The translations under genes and the position numbers were made by a program. Under the pieces are notes generated by a model that saw only the letters and a list, made by a program, of their open reading frames with translations, had not been told where the DNA came from and did not search any database. DNA of 9,528 bases, taken from NCBI GenBank assembly GCA_002899795.1, contig PPDG01000070.1:1-9528 (forward strand), given 5' to 3'. Source of the stretch: Desulfobacteraceae bacterium. GTDB lineage: Bacteria > Desulfobacterota > Syntrophobacteria > BM002. Shown one piece after another: positions 1 to 6,468 of the stretch (position 1 is the first letter of the stretch; every line of letters begins with the position of its first letter).

Positions 1-1
1 C

Positions 2-67
2 TTGGACACGGGGCAGAAAGTGGAATTCATCACTGGCGCACATTACCGGAAAGGCTCTGGCGAGTAA
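2..67 (+). CDS. C-terminal fragment of an unidentified protein (partial)
   Basis: Frame 2 is open from the window edge to a TAA at 65-67 and gives about 21 residues ending in HYRKGSGE. The mix of polar and hydrophobic residues and the choice of codons resemble the neighbouring genes, so this may be the real end of a gene entering from the left. It is too short to assign to a family. Frame 1 also stays open to about 130, but its translation is rich in Arg, Leu and Ser and looks like a shadow. Confidence 0.35.
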   Translation: MDTGQKVEFITGAHYRKGSGE

Positions 68-142
68 GGAGAAGTACTCTTGAGCTATTCTACCTATCTC
101 ATTTGCGGGTCGCTCGGTCACTATTGTGATATCCCAGGCAGG

Positions 143-190
143 CTAAATGCCTAAAGTGAACTAAAATGAGCTAAATTGTCTAAATTAATA
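143..190. repeat. Degenerate 10-bp tandem repeat
   Basis: Successive units begin at 151, 161 and 171 (CTAAAGTGAA, CTAAAATGAG, CTAAATTGTC). They are flanked by partial units GCTAAATGC at 142 and TAAATTAATA at 181. The CTAAA core recurs every 10 bp. The array is non-coding and lies just beyond the 3' end of the Fe-S/corrinoid-like gene. Confidence 0.6.
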
Positions 191-232
191 AATCCGCAAT
201 CCGAAATCTGAAATTCATTAATTCCTAAATCT
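191..232. repeat. Heptamer-phased repeat, AATCCGA type
   Basis: Consecutive 7-bp units read AATCCGC, AATCCGA, AATCTGA and AATTCAT, followed by the weaker TAATTCC and TAAATCT. The array directly abuts the 10-bp array and runs into the stop codon of the minus-strand gene ending at 231. The units are close in sequence to the heptamers at 7451-7485. Confidence 0.6.
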
Positions 233-869
233 ATCCCAGATTGAGGTCTGAGGGTACCTCCCAGTCGTCGCCGAGAAACAGCGGGAGCTCAGCGATGCAG
301 ATCGGACCCACCCTTACCTTCCACCCCGTCTGCCTCGCCAGTGGCTCCTGTAACGAGGAGGCGAATCCGGGAAGGACCATCTCTCGCTTCGCCTTACCTT
401 GGTTCAACGGTGATTTTTCCAGGAGGGCAACTATCTTGTCTACTTTCAATGACTGGTAAATCATGGCCATGTCAACGGTATCTCCGCGGCAATCAACGAA
501 GAGTAGCCAAAAGGGACTAAGGGTGTAGGCCATAATGGAGGTAAGTACTTCTTGGGTAAACTCGCTGTTGCCTGAAACGATCAGCAGGCTACGTTCGTTC
601 GCCTGGTTAATCTCCGTCAGCCCTGTAGGGGCTGGGCGTGGTAGCTCCAGGGCAGGGACTTGGGGAAGAAATTGGTCGGCAGTCATGGCCAGATAGAAAG
701 CCCGTATTTGGTTGCCGTTTAGAGAGGGGCAGTTCTCCGGCCTCCGGGTTCCGTTTTTCATTTGTTTTACGAAAGCAGCACAAGAAGCCTCTCCGCACTC
801 TTCACAGTCAGTTCTCGGGAGATATTGGAGAAAATCGATTTTATTCAGGTAAAGGTCAGCTGCAATCAT
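231..869 (-). CDS. 4Fe-4S / corrinoid-type domain protein, CFeSP large-subunit-like without TIM barrel
   Basis: From the ATG at 869 the product has 212 residues. Residues about 5-50 form the 4Fe-4S domain of the CFeSP large subunit (AcsC/CdhE): LPRTDCEECGEASC followed by a CP pair gives Cys22, Cys25, Cys30 and Cys47. Residues about 92-205 match the C-terminal part of AcsC/CdhE, with VDCRGDTV, REMVLPGF and TGWKVRVGP in the expected order. In characterised CFeSP that domain binds the cobamide. The TIM barrel that normally separates the two domains, and binds methyltetrahydrofolate in CFeSP, is replaced by a short Pro-rich linker. The helix that should read like AWAAGKF is DMAMIYQSLKV, so corrinoid binding is uncertain. 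The frame is open upstream to a TTG at 959, but those extra 30 residues look non-native and have no ribosome site. Role: possibly electron transfer or corrinoid reduction (inference). Confidence 0.75.
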   Translation of the reverse strand: MIAADLYLNKIDFLQYLPRTDCEECGEASCAAFVKQMKNGTRRPENCPSLNGNQIRAFYLAMTADQFLPQVPALELPRPAPTGLTEINQANERSLLIVSGNSEFTQEVLTSIMAYTLSPFWLLFVDCRGDTVDMAMIYQSLKVDKIVALLEKSPLNQGKAKREMVLPGFASSLQEPLARQTGWKVRVGPICIAELPLFLGDDWEVPSDLNLG

Positions 870-992
870 GGATTCACTGGGGTTAATCTGGCGTGACGTA
901 GGCTGATTCACTGAAAGGAGGAAAAGGCACGCTAGATTATAGGGAAGGGATATGAGCAATAACTGCCGGGAGTGCCTTCAGGCGGAGTTAGA

Positions 993-1325
993 CTACGCTT
1001 CCTGGTAGTGACGGACAAAGTTATCGAGCCTGAAAACATCCGACCGACTGAGTTCGATCCACTTCAACCCCACGCCTTGATCGCCACAAGATTCGTGCTT
1101 TGGGCATATCCAGACGACTTCAGCCCGGGAAACAACCGAGCCATGATATTGGGGTAGATGAACGTTGATTTGCACCCGATCACCCACGTGCATACTTTCA
1201 CCGGTGTGAACAAAAACTCCAACAGGGCTAATATTTTTGGCCTTTCCTCTGGCACCACCACGATCGCCTATCAGACAGTATTGTGTATTGATGCTTGCGC
1301 GCGGAAACCGTCTTTCTTCTTTCAT
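993..1325 (-). CDS. PilZ-domain protein (c-di-GMP receptor)
   Basis: This 110-residue protein is essentially a single PilZ domain. The N-terminal arginine motif is ERRFPR (RxxxR, Arg5 and Arg9) and the second motif is NISPVG (NxSxxG, residues 31-36). Together these are the known c-di-GMP contact residues of the family. A Gly-rich stretch (residues 20-28) lies in the loop between them. A later VGLKW segment fits the closing beta strand of the barrel. There is no partner output domain, so it probably acts by binding another protein, typically in motility, adhesion or exopolysaccharide control; the target cannot be told from here. The ATG at 1325 has a GGAG 11-12 bases upstream. It precedes the Fe-S/corrinoid-like gene on the same strand; no functional link is evident. 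Confidence 0.85.
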   Translation of the reverse strand: MKEERRFPRASINTQYCLIGDRGGARGKAKNISPVGVFVHTGESMHVGDRVQINVHLPQYHGSVVSRAEVVWICPKHESCGDQGVGLKWIELSRSDVFRLDNFVRHYQEA

Positions 1326-1434
1326 AGGGAGCTGCTCCAGAGTGTTCTATTTGTCAATCCTATATCACAAAAGCAAGGAATTGTATAGTGAAATTAGTCA
1401 CTCCCACGTGGTCAATGGCCATGCGGTAGTCTGC

Positions 1435-1458
1435 TGGAGTGATGGAGTAACGGAGCAT
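1435..1458. repeat. 8-bp tandem repeat, three units
   Basis: Units TGGAGTGA, TGGAGTAA and CGGAGCAT follow each other directly, sharing GGAG at a fixed 8-bp spacing. The array lies 33 bp before the heptamer inverted pair in the same intergenic region. Confidence 0.5.
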
Positions 1459-1490
1459 TGCAAAATATCAAATTTCAAACTAAATCTTAG

Positions 1491-1566
1491 GGTTTCAGGT
1501 GTCGGGTGTCAGGTGTCAGGGAAGAAAAACAAAACAACTGAAACCTGAACACTGAAACCTGAAATC
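1491..1566. repeat. Inverted pair of heptamer arrays (GGTGTCA / TGAAACC)
   Basis: The left arm is four 7-bp units from 1491: GGTTTCA, GGTGTCG, GGTGTCA, GGTGTCA. The right arm is four units from 1539: TGAAACC, TGAACAC, TGAAACC, TGAAATC. TGAAACC is the exact reverse complement of GGTTTCA, so the two 28-bp arms form an imperfect palindrome around a loop of about 20 bases rich in A. No coding potential and no T-tract that would suggest a terminator. Confidence 0.75.
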
Positions 1567-1700
1567 TCTTCTACCGGCAAAGCCCTTGAACTCTGACCCC
1601 CGCAAGCGGGATCGTGGACTGGCCCTGAGGACCAGGTTTTCGATGTTGAATAAATGGGATAACTCCTGACAAGGTAAGTCTGTGTCTTGACGATTGTTTA

Positions 1701-1709
1701 TGCTAAAAT
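1701..1709 (+). promoter_or_regulatory. Extended -10 promoter for the CoA-disulfide reductase gene
   Basis: TGCTAAAAT fits the extended -10 form TGnTAnAAT and lies 42 bases before the start codon. A TTGACG at 1687-1692 looks like a -35 box but is only 11 bases away, too close to act with this -10, so the extended TG element would have to suffice. Ribosome site GGAGG at 1741-1745 is 6 bases before the ATG. Confidence 0.45.
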
Positions 1710-1751
1710 GTCGCTGTCTTTTCCCCCCTGACTTAGTCCTGGAGGTAACGT

Positions 1752-3440
1752 ATGAAGGTTAGGAAGTTGGTCATTGTTGGTGGTGTGGCCGGAGGTGCTT
1801 CTGCCGCAGCCAAGGCGAGGCGCTGTAGCGAGGAAGTGGAAATCATTATGTACGAAAAGGGGCCTGATATCTCTTACGCTAATTGTGGCCTCCCCTACTA
1901 TCTCTCCGGCGTTATCGAGAAGCGGGAAGATTTGCTCATCACCACTGCCGAGTTCTTCCGCCGTCGCTTCCAGGTGGATGCCCGCACCAGTAGCGAGGTC
2001 ATTCAGATTGACCGCGATAGCAAAAAAGTAATTGTGAAGAATCTCAATACTGGGCAGGTGGAAAAAGAATCATATGATCGTTTGATCTTGGCCCCCGGCT
2101 CTCACCCCATCGTACCGCCGATACCCGGTATGGACCTTCCCTTCGTTTTTTCCTTGAAAACCCTTGAAGATACCGACCGCATATTCAGCTACCTCCAAAA
2201 CAAGAATCCTCGCAGGGCAGTGGTAGTGGGCGGCGGCCTTATAGGTATTGAAGCTGTCGAGAATCTTGCTCTAAAAGGACTCGAAACCACCGTAGTGGAA
2301 CTTGCCCCGCAGGTACTCACCTTCTTGGATTGGGAAATGGCTGAAAAGGTCCGCTGGCACATGCATCAAAAAGGCATAAACCTCTGTCTTTCAGAAGGTT
2401 TACAGTCAGTAGAGGAGGAGAACGGCCAAGGGTTAGTGCGAACCGACAAAGGTGGAGAAATCCCCGCTGACCTGGTTCTGGTGGCGATTGGTGTCAGGCC
2501 CAACGTTGATCTTGCCCAGAATGCGGACCTGGAACTCGGTGTCACCGGCGGGATCAAGGTCAACGAGTTCATGCAGACCAGTGACCCTGATATCTTTGCT
2601 GCCGGCGACTGTATAGAAACCATAAACGTAGTGACCGGCAAGCCAGTACTCACGCCCATGGGCTCAGCGGCAAACAAAGAAGGACGCGCCGCCGGGGCCA
2701 ACGCCCTTGGTCGCCGCATTGCAGTCCATGGTTTTACCGGTACCATCATCGTCAAGGTCTTCGACCTGACCGTGGCAAAGACCGGCTTATCTGAAAGGGA
2801 AGCGATAGCGGCAGGCTACTCACCTCTTGTCCTTTATGTGCAACCCGGCCACCACGCCGGCTACTATCCAGGATCCAAGCCCCTCCATCTTAAAACGGTG
2901 ACCGAACGAGAGAGCGGTAGACTCCTTGGGGCCCAGGTTATTGGGGAGGAGGGAGTGGACAAGCGTGTAGACGTTTTCGCCACCGCCATCTACCATCAAA
3001 TGCGCTTGGAGGATCTCCTCCAACTTGATCTGGCCTATGCCCCTCCCTACTCAGCGGCCCGGGATCCAGTGATAATTGCCGGGGCGGTGGGCCAGAATTA
3101 TTATCAAGGTGACTGGGATCCCATCAGCCCCCACGAACTCAAAGCGAAAATAGATGCGGGAGAATCCATTGTGCTGGTGGATGTCCGCACCAGATTGGAA
3201 CTGCAAGAAAGAGGACCCTTGCCAGGCGCCCTCCATATCCCCATAGATCTTCTGCGAAGGCAGTTGCAGAAACTGGATCCCGATAAAGAAACCATTTTGT
3301 ATTGTGCCCAAGGACTTCGCTCCTACTTAGGCAACCGAATCCTGGCCATGCGTGGCTTCAAACGTGTCCGGACTCTCTCAGGGGGCATGGACAACTGGAT
3401 GTATGAAGGGGAATCGGCCGCTGCCCAGTCGGCTGATTGA
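1752..3440 (+). CDS. CoA-disulfide / NADH-dependent persulfide reductase with C-terminal rhodanese domain
   Basis: The 562-residue flavoprotein has the full domain order of the CoA-disulfide reductase-rhodanese fusions. An FAD-binding GGVAGGASAAAKARR lies at residues 10-24 and the catalytic cysteine is Cys45 in SYANCG. The NAD(P)H Rossmann motif VVVGGGLIGIE is at 157-167, a second FAD motif FAAGDC at 282-287, and the dimerisation domain with AYAPPYS at about 429-435. A rhodanese domain occupies 455-560, with active-site Cys518 in the loop CAQGLRS. Characterised relatives reduce CoA disulfide, CoA persulfide or other low-molecular-weight persulfides with NAD(P)H, the rhodanese cysteine passing sulfane sulfur to the flavin-domain cysteine. 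Both cysteines are present, so the enzyme appears intact; a cytoplasmic role in sulfur or redox handling is likely. Length is normal for the fusion. Plain NADH oxidase activity is a less likely alternative. The gene appears to be transcribed alone. Confidence 0.92.
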   Translation: MKVRKLVIVGGVAGGASAAAKARRCSEEVEIIMYEKGPDISYANCGLPYYLSGVIEKREDLLITTAEFFRRRFQVDARTSSEVIQIDRDSKKVIVKNLNTGQVEKESYDRLILAPGSHPIVPPIPGMDLPFVFSLKTLEDTDRIFSYLQNKNPRRAVVVGGGLIGIEAVENLALKGLETTVVELAPQVLTFLDWEMAEKVRWHMHQKGINLCLSEGLQSVEEENGQGLVRTDKGGEIPADLVLVAIGVRPNVDLAQNADLELGVTGGIKVNEFMQTSDPDIFAAGDCIETINVVTGKPVLTPMGSAANKEGRAAGANALGRRIAVHGFTGTIIVKVFDLTVAKTGLSEREAIAAGYSPLVLYVQPGHHAGYYPGSKPLHLKTVTERESGRLLGAQVIGEEGVDKRVDVFATAIYHQMRLEDLLQLDLAYAPPYSAARDPVIIAGAVGQNYYQGDWDPISPHELKAKIDAGESIVLVDVRTRLELQERGPLPGALHIPIDLLRRQLQKLDPDKETILYCAQGLRSYLGNRILAMRGFKRVRTLSGGMDNWMYEGESAAAQSAD

Positions 3441-3441
3441 T

Positions 3442-3484
3442 GGGTAACCCCCAACATCTGGAGGGGCGACGATGGTTTAACCCT
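3442..3484 (+). other. Hairpin-forming sequence after the reductase gene
   Basis: GGGTAACC at 3442-3449 can pair with GGTTTAACCC at 3474-3483 with a two-base bulge, and an inner CCCC/GGGG pair (about 3448-3451 with 3462-3465) can stack inside. No T-tract follows directly, so a rho-independent terminator is not established. A perfect palindrome CATGCGCATG follows at 3485-3494. Confidence 0.3.
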
Positions 3485-3515
3485 CATGCGCATGGAATTC
3501 TTTGACTTTTTCCAC

Positions 3516-3545
3516 TTGATTTTTCCCAAAGCCATATATTAAATT
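3516..3545 (+). promoter_or_regulatory. Possible promoter of the cold-shock gene
   Basis: TTGATT at 3516-3521 and TAAATT at 3540-3545 are 18 bases apart and resemble -35 and -10 boxes. Transcription from here would give a leader of about 120 bases before the TTG start, in keeping with the long 5' leaders known for many cspA-type genes. The match to consensus is modest. Confidence 0.3.
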
Positions 3546-3671
3546 TGCGATTGATAATCGCCGGTTTCTCAAAGTGGGTCGATCTCGCTTCAAAGGATTG
3601 CTTCCTGGGCCAAAGCGGCGACCGGAAGTCTGGGACGTTATGGGTTAATCTTGAAAAAGGAGGTCAACGTT

Positions 3672-3872
3672 TTGGCAAACGGTACTGTAAAGTGGTTTAA
3701 TGACAGGAAAGGCTTTGGATTTATCCAGCAGGAAAATGGTGAGGACATATTCGTTCACTACTCTTCTATCAACATGTCTGGCTACAAATCTCTCGCAGAA
3801 GGCGAGCCGGTGACCTTTGAGGTGGAAGAGGGCGACCGGGGGCCTGTGGCCAAGAACGTTCAAAAACTCTAA
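3672..3872 (+). CDS. Cold-shock domain protein (CspA family)
   Basis: The 66-residue product is a single cold-shock domain that binds single-stranded RNA or DNA. It starts (M)ANGTVKWFNDRKGFGFI, with the RNP1 motif KGFGFI and the RNP2 motif DIFVHY in standard order, and ends VAKNVQKL as usual for the family. The start is a TTG at 3672: GGAGG at 3659-3663 sits 8 bases upstream, and the protein then begins exactly where CspA proteins do. The frame is open back to a TTG at 3651, but that start would put the ribosome site inside the coding region and add KKEVNVL, which the family lacks. Role: RNA chaperone, either cold-induced or constitutive; paralogues in the same genome are usual. It is followed by a strong terminator, so it is probably monocistronic. 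Confidence 0.93.
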   Translation: MANGTVKWFNDRKGFGFIQQENGEDIFVHYSSINMSGYKSLAEGEPVTFEVEEGDRGPVAKNVQKL

Positions 3873-3907
3873 TTCGGATCAGAAAAAGCTATAAACAAAC
3901 TCATAAT

Positions 3908-3950
3908 GGGCATCTTGTCTTGGATAGACTGGATGCCCTTCTCCTTTTTT
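3908..3950 (+). terminator. Rho-independent terminator of the cold-shock gene
   Basis: GGGCATC (3908-3914) pairs with GATGCCC (3932-3938), and an inner GTCT/AGAC pair continues the stem after a small internal loop. The tail TTCTCCTTTTTT ends at 3950. It lies 36 bases after the csp stop codon. Confidence 0.85.
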
Positions 3951-4017
3951 AAGTAGATATTATACTGCGGAGAAGGTAACGTTCAGGAGGATAAAGGGAT
4001 CTTGGCTCGGAGGTGAA

Positions 4018-4551
4018 ATGATGCATAAACAATGGGCGTGGGGTAGCATATTTATCTGGTTAGCCCTTACCGTTACTGGCTGCGCCGCTGTGGAGGTTTA
4101 TTCAAGCAGCCCAGTAGTGCAAAAGATGAGCAATGACTATTTCAATGTCGAGCTTGAACCCCAACATCAAGAAGGCCAGAACTTTTTTACCTCTTTTCGT
4201 TTTGTCCTCACTAATAAAACTAAGAAAGACTTACATGTTGACTGGGAAAACACCTTTTACCTTTTGAATGGCCGCAGAAGTGGCCGCTTCCTCTGGGAAG
4301 GTGTTGACTGGGAGGCGTTGAAGAAAATAAGAAATCAGCCTCTCGTCCCGGTCGCCGCAGGTGATACGGTTACAGCAGTGGTCTTTCCTAAAAGCTTGGC
4401 TGGCAGATCGAAAATTGGGACAACTACAGGTCTTAGGTACACGAGAGGCCCACTCCCAGCCGGGGAAAACGGCATGTTTCTCGTAGTCAAGCAGAATGGG
4501 AGAGAAATACGGGAAAAAATTGTCGTCAAGATAGAAGCTCAAAAGGGTTGA
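4018..4551 (+). CDS. Uncharacterised lipoprotein
   Basis: The 177-residue product has a lipoprotein signal peptide: HKQW at the start, a hydrophobic segment at residues 8-19, and the lipobox VTGC with the lipidated Cys22. The mature part is about 155 residues, with alternating hydrophobic and polar residues (for example FRFVLTNKTKKDLHVDW) typical of a beta-sandwich. I recognise no named family or catalytic motif. After signal peptidase II processing it would sit in the inner or outer membrane facing the periplasm. Two adjacent ATG codons exist, at 4018 and 4021. The ribosome site GGAGG at 4009-4013 is 4 bases from the first and 7 from the second, so 4021 may be the true start. A TATACT at 3961-3966 could be its -10 box, without a clear -35. 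Function unknown. Confidence 0.75.
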   Translation: MMHKQWAWGSIFIWLALTVTGCAAVEVYSSSPVVQKMSNDYFNVELEPQHQEGQNFFTSFRFVLTNKTKKDLHVDWENTFYLLNGRRSGRFLWEGVDWEALKKIRNQPLVPVAAGDTVTAVVFPKSLAGRSKIGTTTGLRYTRGPLPAGENGMFLVVKQNGREIREKIVVKIEAQKG

Positions 4552-4606
4552 ATATACCCTAACGTTGCAAACCTCCACCGGCCAAAAGCGCTATGCTCGC
4601 GCCAGA

Positions 4607-4625
4607 GTCCCGCCCTTGGCGGGAC
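4607..4625. repeat. GC-rich hairpin (GTCCCGCC-CTT-GGCGGGAC)
   Basis: A perfect 8-bp stem with a 3-base loop lies between the lipoprotein and acyltransferase genes. No T-tract follows on either strand, so it is not a standard terminator. Similar CCCGC-nn-GCGGG cores occur at 1599-1610 and 9453-9464, suggesting a small dispersed hairpin element. Confidence 0.55.
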
Positions 4626-4734
4626 GACCGGTGCTGAGCTGTTGACAAATACACCAAGTTTGAGTAGCCTACGTTGCCTTGATAGCCTATGTCTCTGCTG
4701 AGATAGCAGCACCACATACACGAAATTTGCATTT

Positions 4735-5673
4735 TTGAAGGTCCATATTGCAGATATGAAGCGAAAACTCACCATCAATATTGGCAAGCTCTTCGGCATT
4801 CTGCTGTACGTGCTGGCTGTAAATCAAAGGCGGCTCGTCATTCGCAATCTGCGTTTTTGTTATTCTGAGTGGAGCGACGATCAGATTAAAAAGCTCGCCA
4901 GACGTGTTTTTAAGAACTTCGGGATCACCTTTATTGAAGTGTGTCAATCCGCATTCATGTCTTGGGATTCACTCTCAAGTAGATATAGAGTGATTGGTGA
5001 GGAAATTCTCATAAATGCTCTGAAGGCTAACAAGGGTATACTGATCGTTACAGGCCACCTAGGAAACTGGGAAGTTGCCCAGCATTATATGCATAACTTC
5101 GAAAAGCCTTTCTCTGTGGTTGCCACCAGGATGAAGCAGGCTTGGGCGAATCGGTTGTTGGATCATTTGCGCTCCCGTTTTGGCAATACTGTCATCGATA
5201 AGAAAGGCGGGTTGCCGAACATAATGCAAGCCCTTCGCAGAGGGGAAACAGTTGCCTTGCTGATAGACCAAAGCAGACGCAAACAAGGGATTGAAGTTAC
5301 CTTCTTCGGCCATGAGGCAACTGCGACCCCTGCCGCTGCCCTGCTGGCTATGCGATGCAAAAGTACGGTTTTACCAATGTTTTGTGTCCGTGATCCTGAC
5401 GGCCAGCTGACCATTCATGTGAAACCACCACTGGAAACGATAAGGACAGGCGACTTGCGGAGCGATCTACAGACCAACACCCAAATTATGATGAATGCGG
5501 TGGAAGAGATGGTCAGGGAATATCCAGATCAGTGGTTTTGGACTCTAAAACCGTGGAAGGTCGCCTACCCGCATCTCTATTGGGATTGGGAGGAGCGACG
5601 ACGACAACGCAAAAAAAGAAAGAAACGACGCGCCGCATCGTCAAAGACAAACTCAGCCGTCACTCCCCGGTAG
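4735..5673 (+). CDS. Lipid A-type acyltransferase (LpxL/LpxM/HtrB family)
   Basis: This protein of 305-312 residues belongs to the late lipid A acyltransferase family, which moves an acyl chain from a carrier onto lipid A or a related lipid at the inner membrane. The catalytic HxxxxE motif is GHLGNWE (His108, Glu113 counted from the TTG at 4735). Other family landmarks are RLVIRNLRFCY near the N terminus, LIDQ at about residue 183, PAAALLAMR, and PDQWFWTLKPWK near the C terminus. A hydrophobic N-terminal segment (about residues 18-29) fits membrane anchoring. The ATG at 4756 is at least as likely a start as the TTG at 4735; neither has a clear ribosome site. The C terminus is odd: EERRRQRKKRKKRR and then a Ser/Thr-rich tail, encoded where the terminator of the convergent operon lies. 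The gene overlaps the opposing YkgJ-type gene by 14 bases. The exact acyl donor and position cannot be told. Confidence 0.85.
   Translation: MKVHIADMKRKLTINIGKLFGILLYVLAVNQRRLVIRNLRFCYSEWSDDQIKKLARRVFKNFGITFIEVCQSAFMSWDSLSSRYRVIGEEILINALKANKGILIVTGHLGNWEVAQHYMHNFEKPFSVVATRMKQAWANRLLDHLRSRFGNTVIDKKGGLPNIMQALRRGETVALLIDQSRRKQGIEVTFFGHEATATPAAALLAMRCKSTVLPMFCVRDPDGQLTIHVKPPLETIRTGDLRSDLQTNTQIMMNAVEEMVREYPDQWFWTLKPWKVAYPHLYWDWEERRRQRKKRKKRRAASSKTNSAVTPR
5611..5641 (-). terminator. Rho-independent terminator of the por operon, inside the acyltransferase gene
   Basis: On the minus strand ACGATGC and GCGTCGT (5641-5625) form a 7-bp stem, with one T-G wobble and a 3-base loop. It is followed by the T-rich tail TTCTTTCTTTTTTT down to 5611. 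It begins 18 bases after the stop codon of the YkgJ-type gene. On the plus strand the same bases encode KKRKKRRAAS of the acyltransferase tail. Confidence 0.7.
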
Positions 5674-6430
5674 CGCGGGAACGTTCTGCTCTTTCCCGGG
5701 CCACGTCTTTTTGCAAAAATTCGCACTCCTCGCGCTCGAACTCCCAGCAGCATTTCGGCTTGATCTCATAAATGGCGCAGAAAAATTTGGCGGTAGAGAA
5801 GTATTCGAAGAGAAAAGGACAGAAACGCTGATACTCGCAGCCGTCACCCCGAAAATATACGTACCAGAGGCTAGGAAGTTTAGAACTTCCGCTGAAATCA
5901 GGAAACCCCCCTCGTATCTCACAGCACCCCCCACAGTATGCACACCAGATCATTTGAGGTAGAGGTTCCTGCGGATGGTCTAGCAGCCTCATGGTGGATA
6001 TCTCACCATGATTGTTGAGATTTTTCAGGTCTTGCCGAATGGAGAGGAACATTTTCGCCCAGTTCAACAAATGCTCCGCCGAGATTCTTGCCAAGCTCTC
6101 CTCGGAAAAATCAGCAAAGCCGGGCTCTCTGCTGAACTCTTCAACGTTAAGTTTTTGCAGCTTGCTTAAAGGAAAATAGGGATCAGACAGCCCCTTTATA
6201 ACCAACTCACGCTCTCGGGCTTGCTGATAACAGGATGTCAGCGAGTCAAGCGCTTCATGCCAACGACTCAGGATCTTCGGATCAGATTGCCCCAGGAGCT
6301 CCAGTTCTCGTTGTCGCCGATTGAGGTCACAAAAAGCGATGAATCGTCTGAGGAAAGAAGATGCGGATATTGCTCGAACTTTGATCATGGCGCGAATGGC
6401 TTTATCAGGAGAGACGGGCAGAATGGCCAC
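5660..6430 (-). CDS. Cysteine-cluster protein, YkgJ-type (putative Zn/Fe chelating)
   Basis: The 256-residue product has a helical N-terminal part (about residues 1-155) with no recognised domain and a C-terminal cysteine-rich domain. That domain carries CAYCGGCC (Cys163, 166, 169, 170), then CEYQRFCPFL (Cys198, 204), FCAIYEIKPKCC (Cys218, 227, 228) and Cys236. The order CxxCGxCC ... CPFL ... C-IY ... P..C is that of the YkgJ/UPF0153 family, thought to bind zinc or an iron cluster; no enzymatic role is established. The start is a GTG at 6430, 38 bases after the porB stop codon, with only a weak ribosome site, so it may be translated by coupling to porB. An ATG at 6388 is an alternative. Being last in the por operon suggests a supporting role for an Fe-S enzyme, such as metal handling or maturation, but this is inference. 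Confidence 0.8.
   Translation of the reverse strand: MAILPVSPDKAIRAMIKVRAISASSFLRRFIAFCDLNRRQRELELLGQSDPKILSRWHEALDSLTSCYQQARERELVIKGLSDPYFPLSKLQKLNVEEFSREPGFADFSEESLARISAEHLLNWAKMFLSIRQDLKNLNNHGEISTMRLLDHPQEPLPQMIWCAYCGGCCEIRGGFPDFSGSSKLPSLWYVYFRGDGCEYQRFCPFLFEYFSTAKFFCAIYEIKPKCCWEFEREECEFLQKDVARERAERSRATGE
5676..5712 (+). terminator. Possible terminator of the acyltransferase gene
   Basis: CGGGAA (5676-5681) can pair with TTCCCG (5693-5698) just after the acyltransferase stop codon, and TTTTT follows at 5708-5712. The T-tract is 9 bases from the stem, further than usual, so this is a weak candidate. If real, it lies inside the YkgJ-type gene on the other strand. Confidence 0.25.
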
Positions 6431-6468
6431 GCTTCTGACTTGTGTCTTCTCAAGCTCAACACTCCGCG

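Larger units (their letters stand above)
1326..1751. other. Repeat-rich intergenic region between divergent genes
   Basis: No convincing gene lies in these 426 bases. They hold three 8-bp repeats (1435-1458), an inverted pair of heptamer arrays (1491-1566), a GC hairpin (CCCGC-AA-GCGGG, 1599-1610), an imperfect hairpin at 1619-1635 followed by GTTTT, and the promoter and ribosome site of the reductase gene at 1701-1745. Short frames here are rich in repeat-derived residues and are not supported. Confidence 0.7.

Noticed and set aside
191..232. Repeat array considered as a CRISPR array
   Set aside because: Units are 7 bp with no spacers between them and there are no cas genes in the window.
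231..869. Fe-S/corrinoid-like protein considered as mercury methylation protein HgcA
   Set aside because: It lacks the NVWCAAGK cap-helix motif and has no membrane segments, although the corrinoid domain is distantly related.
1687..1709. TTGACG and TAAAAT considered as a standard -35/-10 pair
   Set aside because: The spacing is only 11 bases; the extended -10 reading was kept instead.
2366..2755. Minus-strand frame of 129 codons opposite the CoA-disulfide reductase gene
   Set aside because: It lies wholly inside a well-supported flavoprotein gene, and its product is rich in Pro, Ser and Arg as expected of a shadow frame.
4607..4625. GC hairpin considered as terminator of the lipoprotein gene
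   Set aside because: The stem is strong but no T-tract follows on either strand.
4642..4670. TTGACA and TAGCCT considered as the acyltransferase promoter
   Set aside because: The -35 is perfect and the spacing is 17, but the -10 matches only three of six positions, so it was not listed as a feature.
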